A program made the position numbers and the translations under genes. From an uncultured Porphyromonadaceae bacterium (GTDB lineage Bacteria > Bacteroidota > Bacteroidia > Bacteroidales > Muribaculaceae), in the NCBI GenBank assembly GCA_947175425.1, contig CAMWMR010000022.1:1-39375 (forward strand): 39,375 bases of DNA. The letters are read 5' to 3'. How positions within the stretch are numbered: position 1 is the stretch's first letter; the number at the start of each line of letters is the position of its first letter. Positions 23,470 to 31,934 of this stretch are shown piece by piece. The notes under the pieces were generated by a model. That model had not been told where the DNA came from. It worked only from the letters and a program-made list of their open reading frames with translations, and did no database searches.

Positions 23470-23477
23470 CAAAATTA
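23470..23477 (-). promoter_or_regulatory. -7 element of yicC
   Basis: Minus-strand TAATTTTG, exact match to TAnnTTTG, 70 bp upstream of the chosen yicC start. No clear -33 TTG at the standard spacing. Confidence 0.5.
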
Positions 23478-23521
23478 CAAAATATAGTGCGAAGAAGGTG
23501 TGTTTTCAGTTGAAAAATGAT

Positions 23522-23529
23522 TAACTTTG
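23522..23529 (+). promoter_or_regulatory. -7 element of tsaB
   Basis: TAACTTTG, exact -7 consensus, 16 bp before the tsaB ATG, giving a very short leader. The -33 position reads GTGTG, a poor match. Confidence 0.55.
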
Positions 23530-23545
23530 CCAAAAAGAAGCACAA

Positions 23546-24256
23546 ATGGCAACAATTATAAATATAGAAACCAGCGGGAGCACATGTTCCGCAGCCCTCA
23601 CTGCCGAGGGTATGATTCTTGCACACCGCGAAGAATTTGAGGGTCGCAACCATGCCACCCTTCTCAGCGGATTTATAAAAGATTGTCTTGACCATGCCCG
23701 CGAGCATGAAATGAAGATAGATGCAGTGGCCGTGAGCCTGGGACCGGGCAGTTACACCGGTTTGCGAATAGGCCTCAGCGAGGCAAAAGGACTTGCATAT
23801 TCACTTGACGCGAAGCTGATAGGTGTTGACACGCTGCAGCTTCTTGCCACCCGCGTAATGTTCTCGGTTAACGACATAGACCCGGAGACGATTTTTGTAC
23901 CGATGATTGATGCACGCCGCATGGAAGTTTATACGGCTGCCTATGATTTTGCACTCAGCGAGCTTATGAAGCCTCAGGCACTTATTTTAGAGGGCGATGC
24001 CTACGAAGAAATACTTGCCACGGGACGTCCGGTGCTGTTCTTTGGCAGCGGAGCTGAAAAGGCTGTTGAATTTTTCGGTAAAGCCCCGCAGGCACAGTAT
24101 GTTCCGGGCGTAGATGCCGTTGCCGTCGATATGATTGCGTTGGCAGAACGAGCATGGGCCACAGGCGATTTTCTTGACCTTGCATATTCAACGCCGCTTT
24201 ATATAAAAGATTTTCAGGCAACGAAACCAAAGAATAAAGTAATAAGTAAATGTTGA
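23546..24256 (+). CDS. tsaB: tRNA t6A threonylcarbamoyl-transfer complex component TsaB
   Basis: 236 residues, ASKHA-fold scaffold protein that joins TsaD and TsaE in making N6-threonylcarbamoyladenosine at tRNA position 37. Typical blocks are IINIETSGSTCSAAL at the start, GRNHATLLSGFI, DAVAVSLGPGSYTGLRIGLSEAKGLAYSL (read as LGPGSYTGLRIGLS) and VPMIDARRMEVYTA. It lies upstream of tsaC, the gene for the first enzyme of the same pathway, but a 138-bp inverted-repeat element separates them. Confidence 0.95.
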   Translation: MATIINIETSGSTCSAALTAEGMILAHREEFEGRNHATLLSGFIKDCLDHAREHEMKIDAVAVSLGPGSYTGLRIGLSEAKGLAYSLDAKLIGVDTLQLLATRVMFSVNDIDPETIFVPMIDARRMEVYTAAYDFALSELMKPQALILEGDAYEEILATGRPVLFFGSGAEKAVEFFGKAPQAQYVPGVDAVAVDMIALAERAWATGDFLDLAYSTPLYIKDFQATKPKNKVISKC

Positions 24257-24394
24257 AAATTAGTTTATACCATATTCCGGTAGCCTGCAGGCGATTTTCA
24301 ACCTTGCTTGTCGGTCACAGAGCTACTGCTATGCTCCTTTCGCGCAAGGCCGAAACTCATCCACATTCAACCAAACTATAATATAAACTAATTT
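24257..24394. repeat. MITE-like 138-bp element with 13-bp terminal inverted repeats
   Basis: AAATTAGTTTATA (24257-24269) and its exact reverse complement (24382-24394) bound a non-coding insert that fills nearly all of the tsaB-tsaC gap. The left end overlaps the TGA end of tsaB by a base or so (stop 24254-24256), so the element abuts the stop codon. Inside are CCTTGC / GCAAGG arms (24302-24307 and near 24344) around a GC-rich core with GAGC / GCTC, so the transcript can fold into a branched structure. No ORF or obvious target-site duplication is visible. I have an impression of similar cores between genes in other Bacteroidales, which I cannot verify. Confidence 0.6.
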
Positions 24395-24407
24395 ATAACA
24401 CTTACTT

Positions 24408-24989
24408 ATGAGCGATTACACAGCTGACATCCGTCAAGCCGTCGCCGTACTAAAAAAGGGAGGTATAATCCTCTACCCTACCGACACGATATGGGGACTT
24501 GGCTGTGATGCGACAAATTCGGAGGCCGTCCGGCGGATATTTGAAATAAAACATCGCGCCGATGCCAAAGCACTTATAACCCTTGTGGGCTCGATAGCAC
24601 AACTTGAGCGCACCGTTGACGGCGTTCCCGAAGTTGCGTATGACCTGCTTGAGTTCAGCGAGCGTCCTACCACGATTGTTTACGACCGCCCTAATCGCTA
24701 TGCCGGGCTTGCTCCCGAGCTTTTGGCAGCGGACGGCACAATAGGAGTGCGACTGACGAAGGAGGATTTCAGCGCGTCGCTTTGCAGAGCGTTCAACCGC
24801 CCGTTAATATCGACGTCGGCAAACATCAGCGGCAGCGCCTCGCCCCGCAGTTTTGCAGAGATAAGCGAGGAGATAAAAAAGGCTGTTGACTATGTTTGCG
24901 AATCGCGGCGAGAAGAGACCGGCGAATCACAGCCGTCGGTTGTCATGCGATTGAGCGAAAGCGGATTGTTCAAAATATTGCGTTCGTGA
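24408..24989 (+). CDS. tsaC: L-threonylcarbamoyladenylate synthase (TsaC/YrdC family)
   Basis: 193 residues, single YrdC domain without the Sua5 extension. It makes threonylcarbamoyl-AMP from threonine, bicarbonate and ATP for t6A. Motifs include GGIILYPTDTIWGLGCDA, IKHRADAKAL in the nucleotide-binding loop, IGVRLTKE and the conserved LISTSANISGSASP. The stop codon overlaps the start of the next gene (TGATG), so the sugar transferase is probably co-translated. Confidence 0.95.
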   Translation: MSDYTADIRQAVAVLKKGGIILYPTDTIWGLGCDATNSEAVRRIFEIKHRADAKALITLVGSIAQLERTVDGVPEVAYDLLEFSERPTTIVYDRPNRYAGLAPELLAADGTIGVRLTKEDFSASLCRAFNRPLISTSANISGSASPRSFAEISEEIKKAVDYVCESRREETGESQPSVVMRLSESGLFKILRS

Positions 24990-26413
24990 TGAAACTATTG
25001 GCCGCACGACGACTGGAATATATGCTGACCGACTTTTTGGCGGCCAACACGGGTTTTGCCATTTTTGATGTGGCACGATTCTTTATGGTTCCTTCGAATG
25101 TGCGTCCCAACAATCTGACCGACTTTCTGCTTCTGCCTCCGCTTATCCTTGAGCAGGCGCTTGTACCATTAGGGATAATAATTCTGTTTGCCCTGTTCGG
25201 TTCGTACAACAGCTCGAACACGTTGTACAAATCGCGTCTTGACGAAGTGCTGACCACGGTTATAGTGTCGGTATCGGGCATGTTGGGAGTATTCCTTATA
25301 GCACTGATTAACGACAATATACCCGAGCGCCTGACCAATTACGAGCTGATGACGGTTCTGTTTTTATGTCTTTGCATACCGATATCGACAGCCCGCGTGT
25401 TTTTTGTGCGCACGGATGCCAAGCGCATACGAGAGGGACTTTATTCCATTGACGCGCTACTGATAGGCGCATCGGGCGTATCGGAGAGCAGCATAAGGAA
25501 GATACAGAAATCGGGCATTCACTCGGGACTGCGACTTGTAGCTTGTGTGGATACCGACGGGTCTTTTAAAGAAAACAAACTGTGCGGTTTGCCTGTATAC
25601 CATACCTCGGACATAGCGAATCTTGCGAAAGACATAGACGCGCAGGCGCTTATAGTTGCCCAGGTAAAATCGGGGTTAAACTCGACAGTAGACATAATCA
25701 ACAGTCTTTATCCGCTTGACAAGCCCCTATTCATTACGCCCGACTTACACGGGATGATGACATTGCGACCGCGTGTATCGTCGGTAGTCGGCGAGCCGTT
25801 GGTTGACATAACGAGCGCCGGCATATCGCCGAGTACGGCCAACTTCAAGCGAGTAGCCGATGTTTGCATATCGTCGCTTGCGCTTGTGCTGTTATCGCCG
25901 GTTCTTTTGGCTCTTGCCATTGCCGTTAAGATGGATTCGCCCGGGCCTGTTCTTTACCGCCAGTGGCGAGTGGGCTATCATAAAAAGCCGTTCAGGATAA
26001 ACAAGTTCCGGAGCATGTATACCGACGCCGAGAAGGACGGTCCGGCACTTGCGAGCGACAACGACCCACGCGTTACGCGTCTTGGCCATATAATGCGAAA
26101 ATACCGCTTGGACGAGCTTCCTCAGTTTTGGAACGTACTCATCGGCGAGATGTCGCTTGTAGGCCCGCGTCCGGAACGCCGGCATTATATAGACAAGATT
26201 GTTGAGCGTTATCCGGCCTATTCCCTAATCCACCAGGTACGCCCGGGAATCACTTCGTGGGGAATGGTAAAATACGGGTATGCCGCAAATGTAGACGAAA
26301 TGATAGAGCGTTTGCCCTACGATATGCTGTACATAGAAAATGTGTCGTTAGGAGTTGATCTCAAGATACTATTTCATACAATAAGTACAGTTATTACCGG
26401 CAAAGGTCAATAA
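24989..26413 (+). CDS. Polyprenyl-phosphate sugar phosphotransferase (WbaP/WcaJ-type)
   Basis: 474 residues from ATG 24989; the frame opens 31 codons earlier but inside tsaC. The N-terminal half has three to four membrane helices and a Rossmann-like segment (YSIDALLIGASGVSESSIRK, 152-171). The catalytic bacterial sugar transferase domain spans about 285-474, with a membrane entry helix (VCISSLALVLLSPVLLALAI), INKFRSM (337-343), the DE pair in RLDELPQFWNV (375-376) and SLVGPRPERRHY (389-400). It transfers a sugar-1-phosphate to undecaprenyl phosphate, the first step of capsule, exopolysaccharide or O-antigen synthesis. It sits in a housekeeping operon, not next to a polysaccharide cluster, which suggests a constitutive glycan. 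Confidence 0.92.
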   Translation: MKLLAARRLEYMLTDFLAANTGFAIFDVARFFMVPSNVRPNNLTDFLLLPPLILEQALVPLGIIILFALFGSYNSSNTLYKSRLDEVLTTVIVSVSGMLGVFLIALINDNIPERLTNYELMTVLFLCLCIPISTARVFFVRTDAKRIREGLYSIDALLIGASGVSESSIRKIQKSGIHSGLRLVACVDTDGSFKENKLCGLPVYHTSDIANLAKDIDAQALIVAQVKSGLNSTVDIINSLYPLDKPLFITPDLHGMMTLRPRVSSVVGEPLVDITSAGISPSTANFKRVADVCISSLALVLLSPVLLALAIAVKMDSPGPVLYRQWRVGYHKKPFRINKFRSMYTDAEKDGPALASDNDPRVTRLGHIMRKYRLDELPQFWNVLIGEMSLVGPRPERRHYIDKIVERYPAYSLIHQVRPGITSWGMVKYGYAANVDEMIERLPYDMLYIENVSLGVDLKILFHTISTVITGKGQ

Positions 26414-26429
26414 TCAAACACGAAGCTTA

Positions 26430-28229
26430 ATGAACATAAGCACCAATATATTTCATCCTGTTCGCGAAAGTTTTTTTCGCTTTGTACTATGGCGCGAGAA
26501 ACACATAAAGGAAAAGACCTTTGTGATGATTCTGGCATTTTTTGTGGGAATATTCTGCGGTCTTGCGGCGCTTGTACTGAAGTTTCTTATCCACACTTTT
26601 TCGGCGTTTCTGACGGCTGATGTGAATCCTACCGCAGGCAACATACTTTATATTCTATTTCCGGCGATAGGAATTATTATAACGGCATTATATGTACGCT
26701 ATATAGTTCGAGACAATATCAGCCACGGTGTTACACGCGTGTTGTATGCCATATCGCAGAACAAAAGCCGGCTGAAGCGTCATAACATCTATACCTCGGT
26801 ACTTGCGAGTTCGGTGACGATAGGCTTCGGCGGTTCGGTTGGAGCGGAAGGCCCCATTGTGTATACGGGCGCGGCGATAGGGTCGAATCTCGGGCGGGTT
26901 TTCCGTATGTCGCCCCGAATTCTGATGATTCTTGTCGGTTGCGGCGCGGCAGCAGGTATTGCGGGAATTTTCAAGGCACCCATTGCGGGAATGCTTTTCA
27001 CGCTTGAGGTGCTGATGCTTGATTTAACGGCAGTCTCGGTTATGCCGTTGCTTATAGCATCGATAACGAGTACTACACTTGCGTATGTATACACGGGCTA
27101 TGAATTTGAGTTTTTCTTTGCGCAGACAGAGAATTTTTATACATCGCGCATACCTTACGTAATAATGCTTGGCCTTGTGTGCGGATTTGCATCGCTCTAT
27201 TTTACGCGAGTGATGAACATGATGGAAAACTTTTTCGGGCGCTTCAAGAACAAGATTTACAAAACTATTACCGGCTGTTGCATACTGTCGTTGCTTGTGT
27301 TCCTTTTTCCGCCGCTATACGGCGAAGGGTACGGCTCCATAACGGGGCTTCTTGCAGGCGACCCGTCGAGTATAGTAAACGGCTCGATATTTTACGGCGA
27401 TCGTAACGAAATATGGTTTCTTGCACTGTTTATCGGTCTTGTGATACTTACTAAGGCATTTGCCACATCGGCCACGAACGGCGGCGGCGGTGTTGGCGGA
27501 ACATTTGCACCTTCGCTGTACGTCGGCTGCCTTACAGGGTTTCTCTATGCGTTTATAATCAACAATTTGGGGATAGTTGAGCTATCGACAAAGAATTTTG
27601 CGCTGATAGGCATGGCCGGCGTAATGAGCGGAGTAATGCATGCGCCGCTTATGGCAATCTTCCTTACCGCCGAGCTTACGGGTGGTTATGATTTGTTTTT
27701 GCCGCTGCTTATTGTGAGTACGATTTCGTATGGCACGATAAAAATTTTCGAGCCATATTCGATATATACAATGCGTCTTGCCAAGCGCGGGGAACTGCTG
27801 ACACACCAGAAGGATCAGGCCGTGCTGACACTGTTGAAAATCAACAATGTGATAGAAACCGATTTCATGGCCGTATCGCCGGAAATGACCTTGAAAGACA
27901 TGGTTGACACCATTGCGCAGAGCAAACGCAATCTTTTTCCGGTTCTTAACGAGAAAAAAGAGCTTGTGGGAGTTGTGCTTCTTGACGAGATACGAAACAT
28001 TATGTTCCGTCCCGACTTGTACCGGCGCATGAAAGTGAGCACTTTCATGTCGATGCCTCCTGCCAAAATAGAGCTTGGGCAAAGCATGGATACAGTTATG
28101 AAAACATTCGATGACACGGCAGCGTGGAATCTGCCTGTCGTAGACAAAGGAGTATACGTAGGCTTTGTATCGAAGAGCAAGATATTCAACTCCTATCGCC
28201 GCGTATTGAGACACTACTGCGACGATTGA
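26430..28229 (+). CDS. ClC-family chloride channel/antiporter with C-terminal CBS pair
   Basis: 599 residues. Ten or more membrane segments fill residues about 30-440. The anion-selectivity motif GSVGAEGPI (135-143) contains the gating Glu140; GGVGGTFAPSLYVG near 355 and GVMSGVMHAPLMAIFLTAELTGG near 395-417 (read as VMHAPLMAIFLTAEL) are the other conserved loops. Two CBS domains follow (about 470-525, TDFMAVSPEMTLKDMVDTIA; about 535-595, FMSMPPAKIELGQSMD) and may bind adenine nucleotides. The gating Glu points to a Cl-/H+ exchanger, or a fluoride-insensitive ClC, rather than a pure channel. Its start is 16 bp after the sugar transferase stop, so it is co-transcribed. Confidence 0.94.
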   Translation: MNISTNIFHPVRESFFRFVLWREKHIKEKTFVMILAFFVGIFCGLAALVLKFLIHTFSAFLTADVNPTAGNILYILFPAIGIIITALYVRYIVRDNISHGVTRVLYAISQNKSRLKRHNIYTSVLASSVTIGFGGSVGAEGPIVYTGAAIGSNLGRVFRMSPRILMILVGCGAAAGIAGIFKAPIAGMLFTLEVLMLDLTAVSVMPLLIASITSTTLAYVYTGYEFEFFFAQTENFYTSRIPYVIMLGLVCGFASLYFTRVMNMMENFFGRFKNKIYKTITGCCILSLLVFLFPPLYGEGYGSITGLLAGDPSSIVNGSIFYGDRNEIWFLALFIGLVILTKAFATSATNGGGGVGGTFAPSLYVGCLTGFLYAFIINNLGIVELSTKNFALIGMAGVMSGVMHAPLMAIFLTAELTGGYDLFLPLLIVSTISYGTIKIFEPYSIYTMRLAKRGELLTHQKDQAVLTLLKINNVIETDFMAVSPEMTLKDMVDTIAQSKRNLFPVLNEKKELVGVVLLDEIRNIMFRPDLYRRMKVSTFMSMPPAKIELGQSMDTVMKTFDDTAAWNLPVVDKGVYVGFVSKSKIFNSYRRVLRHYCDD

Positions 28230-28252
28230 CAAAACAAATTTAAAACTTACTT

Positions 28253-28645
28253 ATGGCAAAACAGGAATACATCCAGAAAAACAAGGAGTGGCTTGCCGCG
28301 AAGGCAGCCGAACCGGGCGTGCTGCCACTTGACAAAGGTATTTATTACAAGGTTTACAAAAGCGGGAAAGGGATAAGCCCGAACCGCAACAGTGTTGTTA
28401 CAGTCCATTATGTGGGAAAGACGATAAACGGCCGCACTTTCGACAGCAGCCGCGGGGGCACAGCACCGGCATTTCGCCTGCGAGAGCTTATTCCCGGGTG
28501 GATTATAGCGCTTCAAAAAATGCATGTGGGCGACAAGTGGGAAATATTTATTCCTGCCGAACAAGGTTACGGAAAAATATCTCAGCCCGGAATTCCGGGC
28601 GGCTCGACTCTTGTATTTGAAATAGAGCTGCTTTGCGTGGGTTGA
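28253..28645 (+). CDS. FKBP-type peptidyl-prolyl cis-trans isomerase
   Basis: 130 residues without a signal peptide, so probably cytoplasmic. An approximately 20-residue charged N-terminal segment (KQEYIQKNKEWLAAKAAEPG) precedes one FKBP domain: SVVTVHYVGKTINGRTFDSS, RELIPGWIIALQKMHVGDKW and PAEQGYGKISQPGIPGGSTL (read as YG...IPGGSTLVFEIEL). Active-site aromatic residues are largely in place. It is the last gene of the tsaB-tsaC-sugar transferase-ClC run, 23 bp after the ClC stop, ending at a bidirectional terminator. Confidence 0.92.
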   Translation: MAKQEYIQKNKEWLAAKAAEPGVLPLDKGIYYKVYKSGKGISPNRNSVVTVHYVGKTINGRTFDSSRGGTAPAFRLRELIPGWIIALQKMHVGDKWEIFIPAEQGYGKISQPGIPGGSTLVFEIELLCVG

Positions 28646-28664
28646 TTCACACCCCATTACAATA

Positions 28665-28700
28665 AATGAAAAAGCCGGGAAATTACCCGGCTTTTTCATT
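28665..28700. terminator. Bidirectional terminator between convergent genes
   Basis: Perfect 15-bp stem AATGAAAAAGCCGGG / CCCGGCTTTTTCATT with a 6-nt loop; the A-run and T-run in the arms serve transcripts from both sides, the FKBP operon (plus) and the GHL10 gene (minus). Confidence 0.92.
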
Positions 28701-28722
28701 ATAATTGGTGTTGAAGTTTCAA

Positions 28723-31629
28723 TTAACGTACTGCTACTCGTATGGCATTTGAGCCGAAGCGTACGATGTAGATACCGGCAGTTTCGGGGAGTTCGATTGC
28801 AGTGGCGTTTTGTGCTGCGGCGAGCTTCATGCCCGATACGTTGTATACGGCAGCATCAACAACTTGGCTGAAGTATACTGTGCGACCGTAAACGGCGTAA
28901 TCGACGGCGTCGGCAGCGGGCATTTCGTTGATACCGCCAAGTTTACCGCCGGTGACTTTGTAGACACCTATTGCGTTGCCGGGAGCCATGAAAGCGAGGT
29001 GAGCTTCCCAAGTATCGCCATTGACGGTTGTTTTTGCTGCCACGGGTGCGGAGATTGTTGTGGCGTTAACTTTGCCCATGCCCATTGAAGGGACGGTCCA
29101 GAGCACTTTTGCATCGTTTGTAAATCCGTGAGCGTTTCCTTTTACAATGTTGAATTTGTAGCCTTCGTTGTTCTCGTGGCTTTCGGAGGGATATGCCATG
29201 TAGCATTCTTCGGGGCCGAAATGAACAAAACCGTTTGCAACAGAATTTGCGGGAGCTATATTGGGAGCTGTTGCAAATGATTCAACAATTTCGCCGGTAG
29301 CGAAGTCGTACTCGGTTGGGAAAGTGAAGCTACCGGTAACAATAAAACGTTCGGGGCTGAGAGCGAATATGCGGGCGACAGTGCCGAAACTTGCAGCGCT
29401 TGCGGGGTAAAGGGCTTTTACTTTTACGCTTTCGCATTTAACACTCTTTCCGTCCTCAACAGTCCAGCGGAGAACAATATCCTGGCCGGAGATAGCAGCG
29501 AAAACATAGAAGCTGTTTTCCTTATCGAGATTCGACACAATTGCGGCGTGATCCACGCGGTGTGAAGAAGCTACTGCGGGAGCTGTGAGCTGCACGAGTT
29601 CGGAAGTTGTGTTTGTGTTATCGTCGAATTTATTGATAACGAGTGCTGTTTTTGTAATATCGAGGACAAGGTTGGTAATATAGAGCTGTCCTTTGTCGTC
29701 GGAGATGATGTCGTTTGCAGGATAGTTTTCGGGCTGAGCTGCAAGCATAATATCGTCGAGACGCTCGCCTGTTTCGAGGTCGTAGACACGGAGGTTTGCA
29801 GGACCTGTTGCAGTTTCGCGGTTGGTAACATATACCTTATCGCCTGCGATTGCAAGACCTCGGTTGTTTACGCCATTATCGGTGAATTCGGGGCTGTCGA
29901 AGCTGCCGGACTGAGCGCGGTACCAGAGGTTTGTCAATTCGAGGCCTTCGGAGTTAGCATATACCGAGGGGTCGGTTGTGATTACGGGCCCGGGGGTTAC
30001 TTCGCCGGTGTAGCCAATTAGAGCGGGTTCGGATTCGTAACCGTATCCGTCGTAGGCGCAAACGGCGTACCAGTATCCGGTGGTACGGTTTTGGGGGATT
30101 GTGTATTCGCCACCGTAAACAACATCGAGGAGATAACGAGCGGCTATACCGTCTTTTCCGGCAACGGCTCTGTCGTAGCTAACGCTTGTGGGAACGGCGT
30201 ATACGGTGTAACGCATAATGGGGTCGTTTCCTTTCTGTGCGGGAGCAGTCCAGGAGAGTGTGTTCTCGTTTTTGCTCACTTCGGGAGCCTGAAGGGCTGC
30301 ATGTTCCTTCCAGGTTACAACAGGGACGAGAGATTTGGTCTGGTAATTGTTTGCCTGGAGGTAATCGCCCCAACCGGTGCAGTAGGGACCGTCCATGTAT
30401 TTGGCGCTGTAGTAGATTTGACCGGGGGCGTTGTTACGGGTCATGCTGCGTGTGAGCTTAATCTGATTGCCCATATCGGCCCAATGGGTCTGGTCGTTGT
30501 GGTCTTTGTCCATTCGGTAAGCGCCCAATGAAGCGTAGAAGTGACGACCGAACTTGTTTGCAACGTCGCTCCACCAGTCGCAGAGTTTGTCGTAGGGGGC
30601 GGCGGTTGTATACGAGTTGCTTCCGGGCATCGAGAACCAGTAAATCTGGGGGGAGATGAAGTCGATGCTGCCTTCGGCGAGCCAAGCCATTGGGTCGGAG
30701 TAAATGTCCTCGTACTGCCAGTCGGAAGTACCGGGCACGGGCTGCGGGAGATTGTATTCTTCGCGATAAACATCGGCACCATGATATGCAATACCGGCAG
30801 GGGAGAGACCGAATCGCATGTCGGGACGGTCTTGGTCGATCTGCTCGTATATCATGTGCATCATGAGGTTGATGTTTGCACGTCGCCAGTCGCCCATTTC
30901 TTTTTTGAGGACTTCGGGGTCGGTTGAGTGGTTGGGGTTTTCGGCTTTGTAGTTTTCGTAGTCCATAGCCGTGGTTGTTGCGGGTATGTTGTTCGGGTAG
31001 AAATAATCGTCGAACAGGATACCATCCACACGGTAATTCATATATACGTCCTTAACAACATTGAGGATGTGCTGACGAACTTCGGGGAGTGCGGGATTGA
31101 AAACTACGTATTCGTTTGTGCTGAGCTGTTTGTCGGCATCGGAAACGGGACCCTGGTTAATGAGCCATCCTTTTTCTTTCCATTCGAGGTCCTGTGGAGT
31201 GCTGCGGTCGGCCCAGCTGCGGTTCTGGCGATAGGGGTTCATCCAGGCGTAGCACTCGAGGCCGCGTTTGTGGCATTCTTCGACAATGAATGCAAGGGGA
31301 TCCCAACCCGGGTCGGTGCCACGTTTTCCTGAAACATACTGGCTCCAGGGTTCGTAATTAGATTTGTATAAAGCGTCGGCCATTGGGCGTATCTGGAAAC
31401 ATACACCTGTAAAATTACGGTTTGCGTGCGCTTCGATGTATTGAATCAACTGCTGTTGCTGCAGTTTCTGAGTGGTTTCGGTAACTCCGAGGCGTGTAGG
31501 CCAGTCAATGTTCAGATAGGATGTAAGCCACACCGAACGGAAATCGCGTTTTGGTGGTTCCTGAGCTGCAACAGCATTGCTTCCGAGAATGGAGCATGCG
31601 AGTACGGCAGCAGAAATTGTTTTTTTCAT
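28723..31629 (-). CDS. Secreted GHL10-type glycoside hydrolase (DUF187) with T9SS sorting domain
   Basis: 968 residues. A signal peptide (MKKTISAAVLACSILGSNAVAAQ) precedes a GH10-like barrel (PF02638, about 28-430): RDFRSVWLTSYLNIDWPT, FTGVCFQIRPMADALY, CYAWMNPYRQNRS, VDGILFDDYFYP and LAEGSIDFISPQIYW (catalytic-side acidic residues in FDDYF and the PQIYW region). A fibronectin III-like domain lies near 450-545 (NTLSWTAPAQKGNDPIMRYTVYA, in two blocks) and a beta-propeller-like section at about 555-890. The last 70 residues (VYFSQVVDAAVYNVSGMKLA, GIYIVRFGSNAIRVAVR) match a type A T9SS sorting domain. Family members cleave peptidoglycan or polysaccharide glycans; the substrate here is unknown. 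Monocistronic, with its own promoter. Confidence 0.9.
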   Translation of the reverse strand: MKKTISAAVLACSILGSNAVAAQEPPKRDFRSVWLTSYLNIDWPTRLGVTETTQKLQQQQLIQYIEAHANRNFTGVCFQIRPMADALYKSNYEPWSQYVSGKRGTDPGWDPLAFIVEECHKRGLECYAWMNPYRQNRSWADRSTPQDLEWKEKGWLINQGPVSDADKQLSTNEYVVFNPALPEVRQHILNVVKDVYMNYRVDGILFDDYFYPNNIPATTTAMDYENYKAENPNHSTDPEVLKKEMGDWRRANINLMMHMIYEQIDQDRPDMRFGLSPAGIAYHGADVYREEYNLPQPVPGTSDWQYEDIYSDPMAWLAEGSIDFISPQIYWFSMPGSNSYTTAAPYDKLCDWWSDVANKFGRHFYASLGAYRMDKDHNDQTHWADMGNQIKLTRSMTRNNAPGQIYYSAKYMDGPYCTGWGDYLQANNYQTKSLVPVVTWKEHAALQAPEVSKNENTLSWTAPAQKGNDPIMRYTVYAVPTSVSYDRAVAGKDGIAARYLLDVVYGGEYTIPQNRTTGYWYAVCAYDGYGYESEPALIGYTGEVTPGPVITTDPSVYANSEGLELTNLWYRAQSGSFDSPEFTDNGVNNRGLAIAGDKVYVTNRETATGPANLRVYDLETGERLDDIMLAAQPENYPANDIISDDKGQLYITNLVLDITKTALVINKFDDNTNTTSELVQLTAPAVASSHRVDHAAIVSNLDKENSFYVFAAISGQDIVLRWTVEDGKSVKCESVKVKALYPASAASFGTVARIFALSPERFIVTGSFTFPTEYDFATGEIVESFATAPNIAPANSVANGFVHFGPEECYMAYPSESHENNEGYKFNIVKGNAHGFTNDAKVLWTVPSMGMGKVNATTISAPVAAKTTVNGDTWEAHLAFMAPGNAIGVYKVTGGKLGGINEMPAADAVDYAVYGRTVYFSQVVDAAVYNVSGMKLAAAQNATAIELPETAGIYIVRFGSNAIRVAVR

Positions 31630-31695
31630 GCTAATAAATTAGAGAATAAAAAAATACGGTATTAGGATTCTACAAGATGTATAATGTTTGTAGTG

Positions 31696-31726
31696 CAAAT
31701 TTAAGGAATATATTCGATTCAACCAA
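31696..31726 (-). promoter_or_regulatory. Promoter of the GHL10 hydrolase gene
   Basis: Minus strand: TTG (31726-31724), 20 bp, then TAAATTTG (31703-31696), exact -7 consensus, 66 bp before the ATG. The surrounding 305-bp gap (31630-31934) also holds another minus-strand TAATTTTG at 31820-31813 without a -33 box, and a 9-bp inverted pair ACAGCTTTT (31771-31779) / AAAAGCTGT (31836-31844) of unknown meaning. Confidence 0.68.
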
Positions 31727-31906
31727 TAACAAAGCCGCGCAGGAAAGTTGCGGCGACGGGCAGGAGAAAAACAGCTTTTCAGCTATATAGATTCAATACG
31801 TTTAAACGATTGCAAAATTACCCGATTCCATTAATAAAAGCTGTGAAAAGCGATATTGTATTGTCAATTAATTTTAAGACGAAATTCATTATCGGGACAA
31901 AAAAAT

Positions 31907-31914
31907 TATCTTTG
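31907..31914 (+). promoter_or_regulatory. -7 element of the DegP/HtrA gene
   Basis: TATCTTTG, exact TAnnTTTG, 20 bp before the ATG at 31935; no good -33 TTG is present, so this promoter may depend on an activator or an alternative sigma factor. Confidence 0.55.
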
Positions 31915-31934
31915 CATAAATTCATTAATATGCA

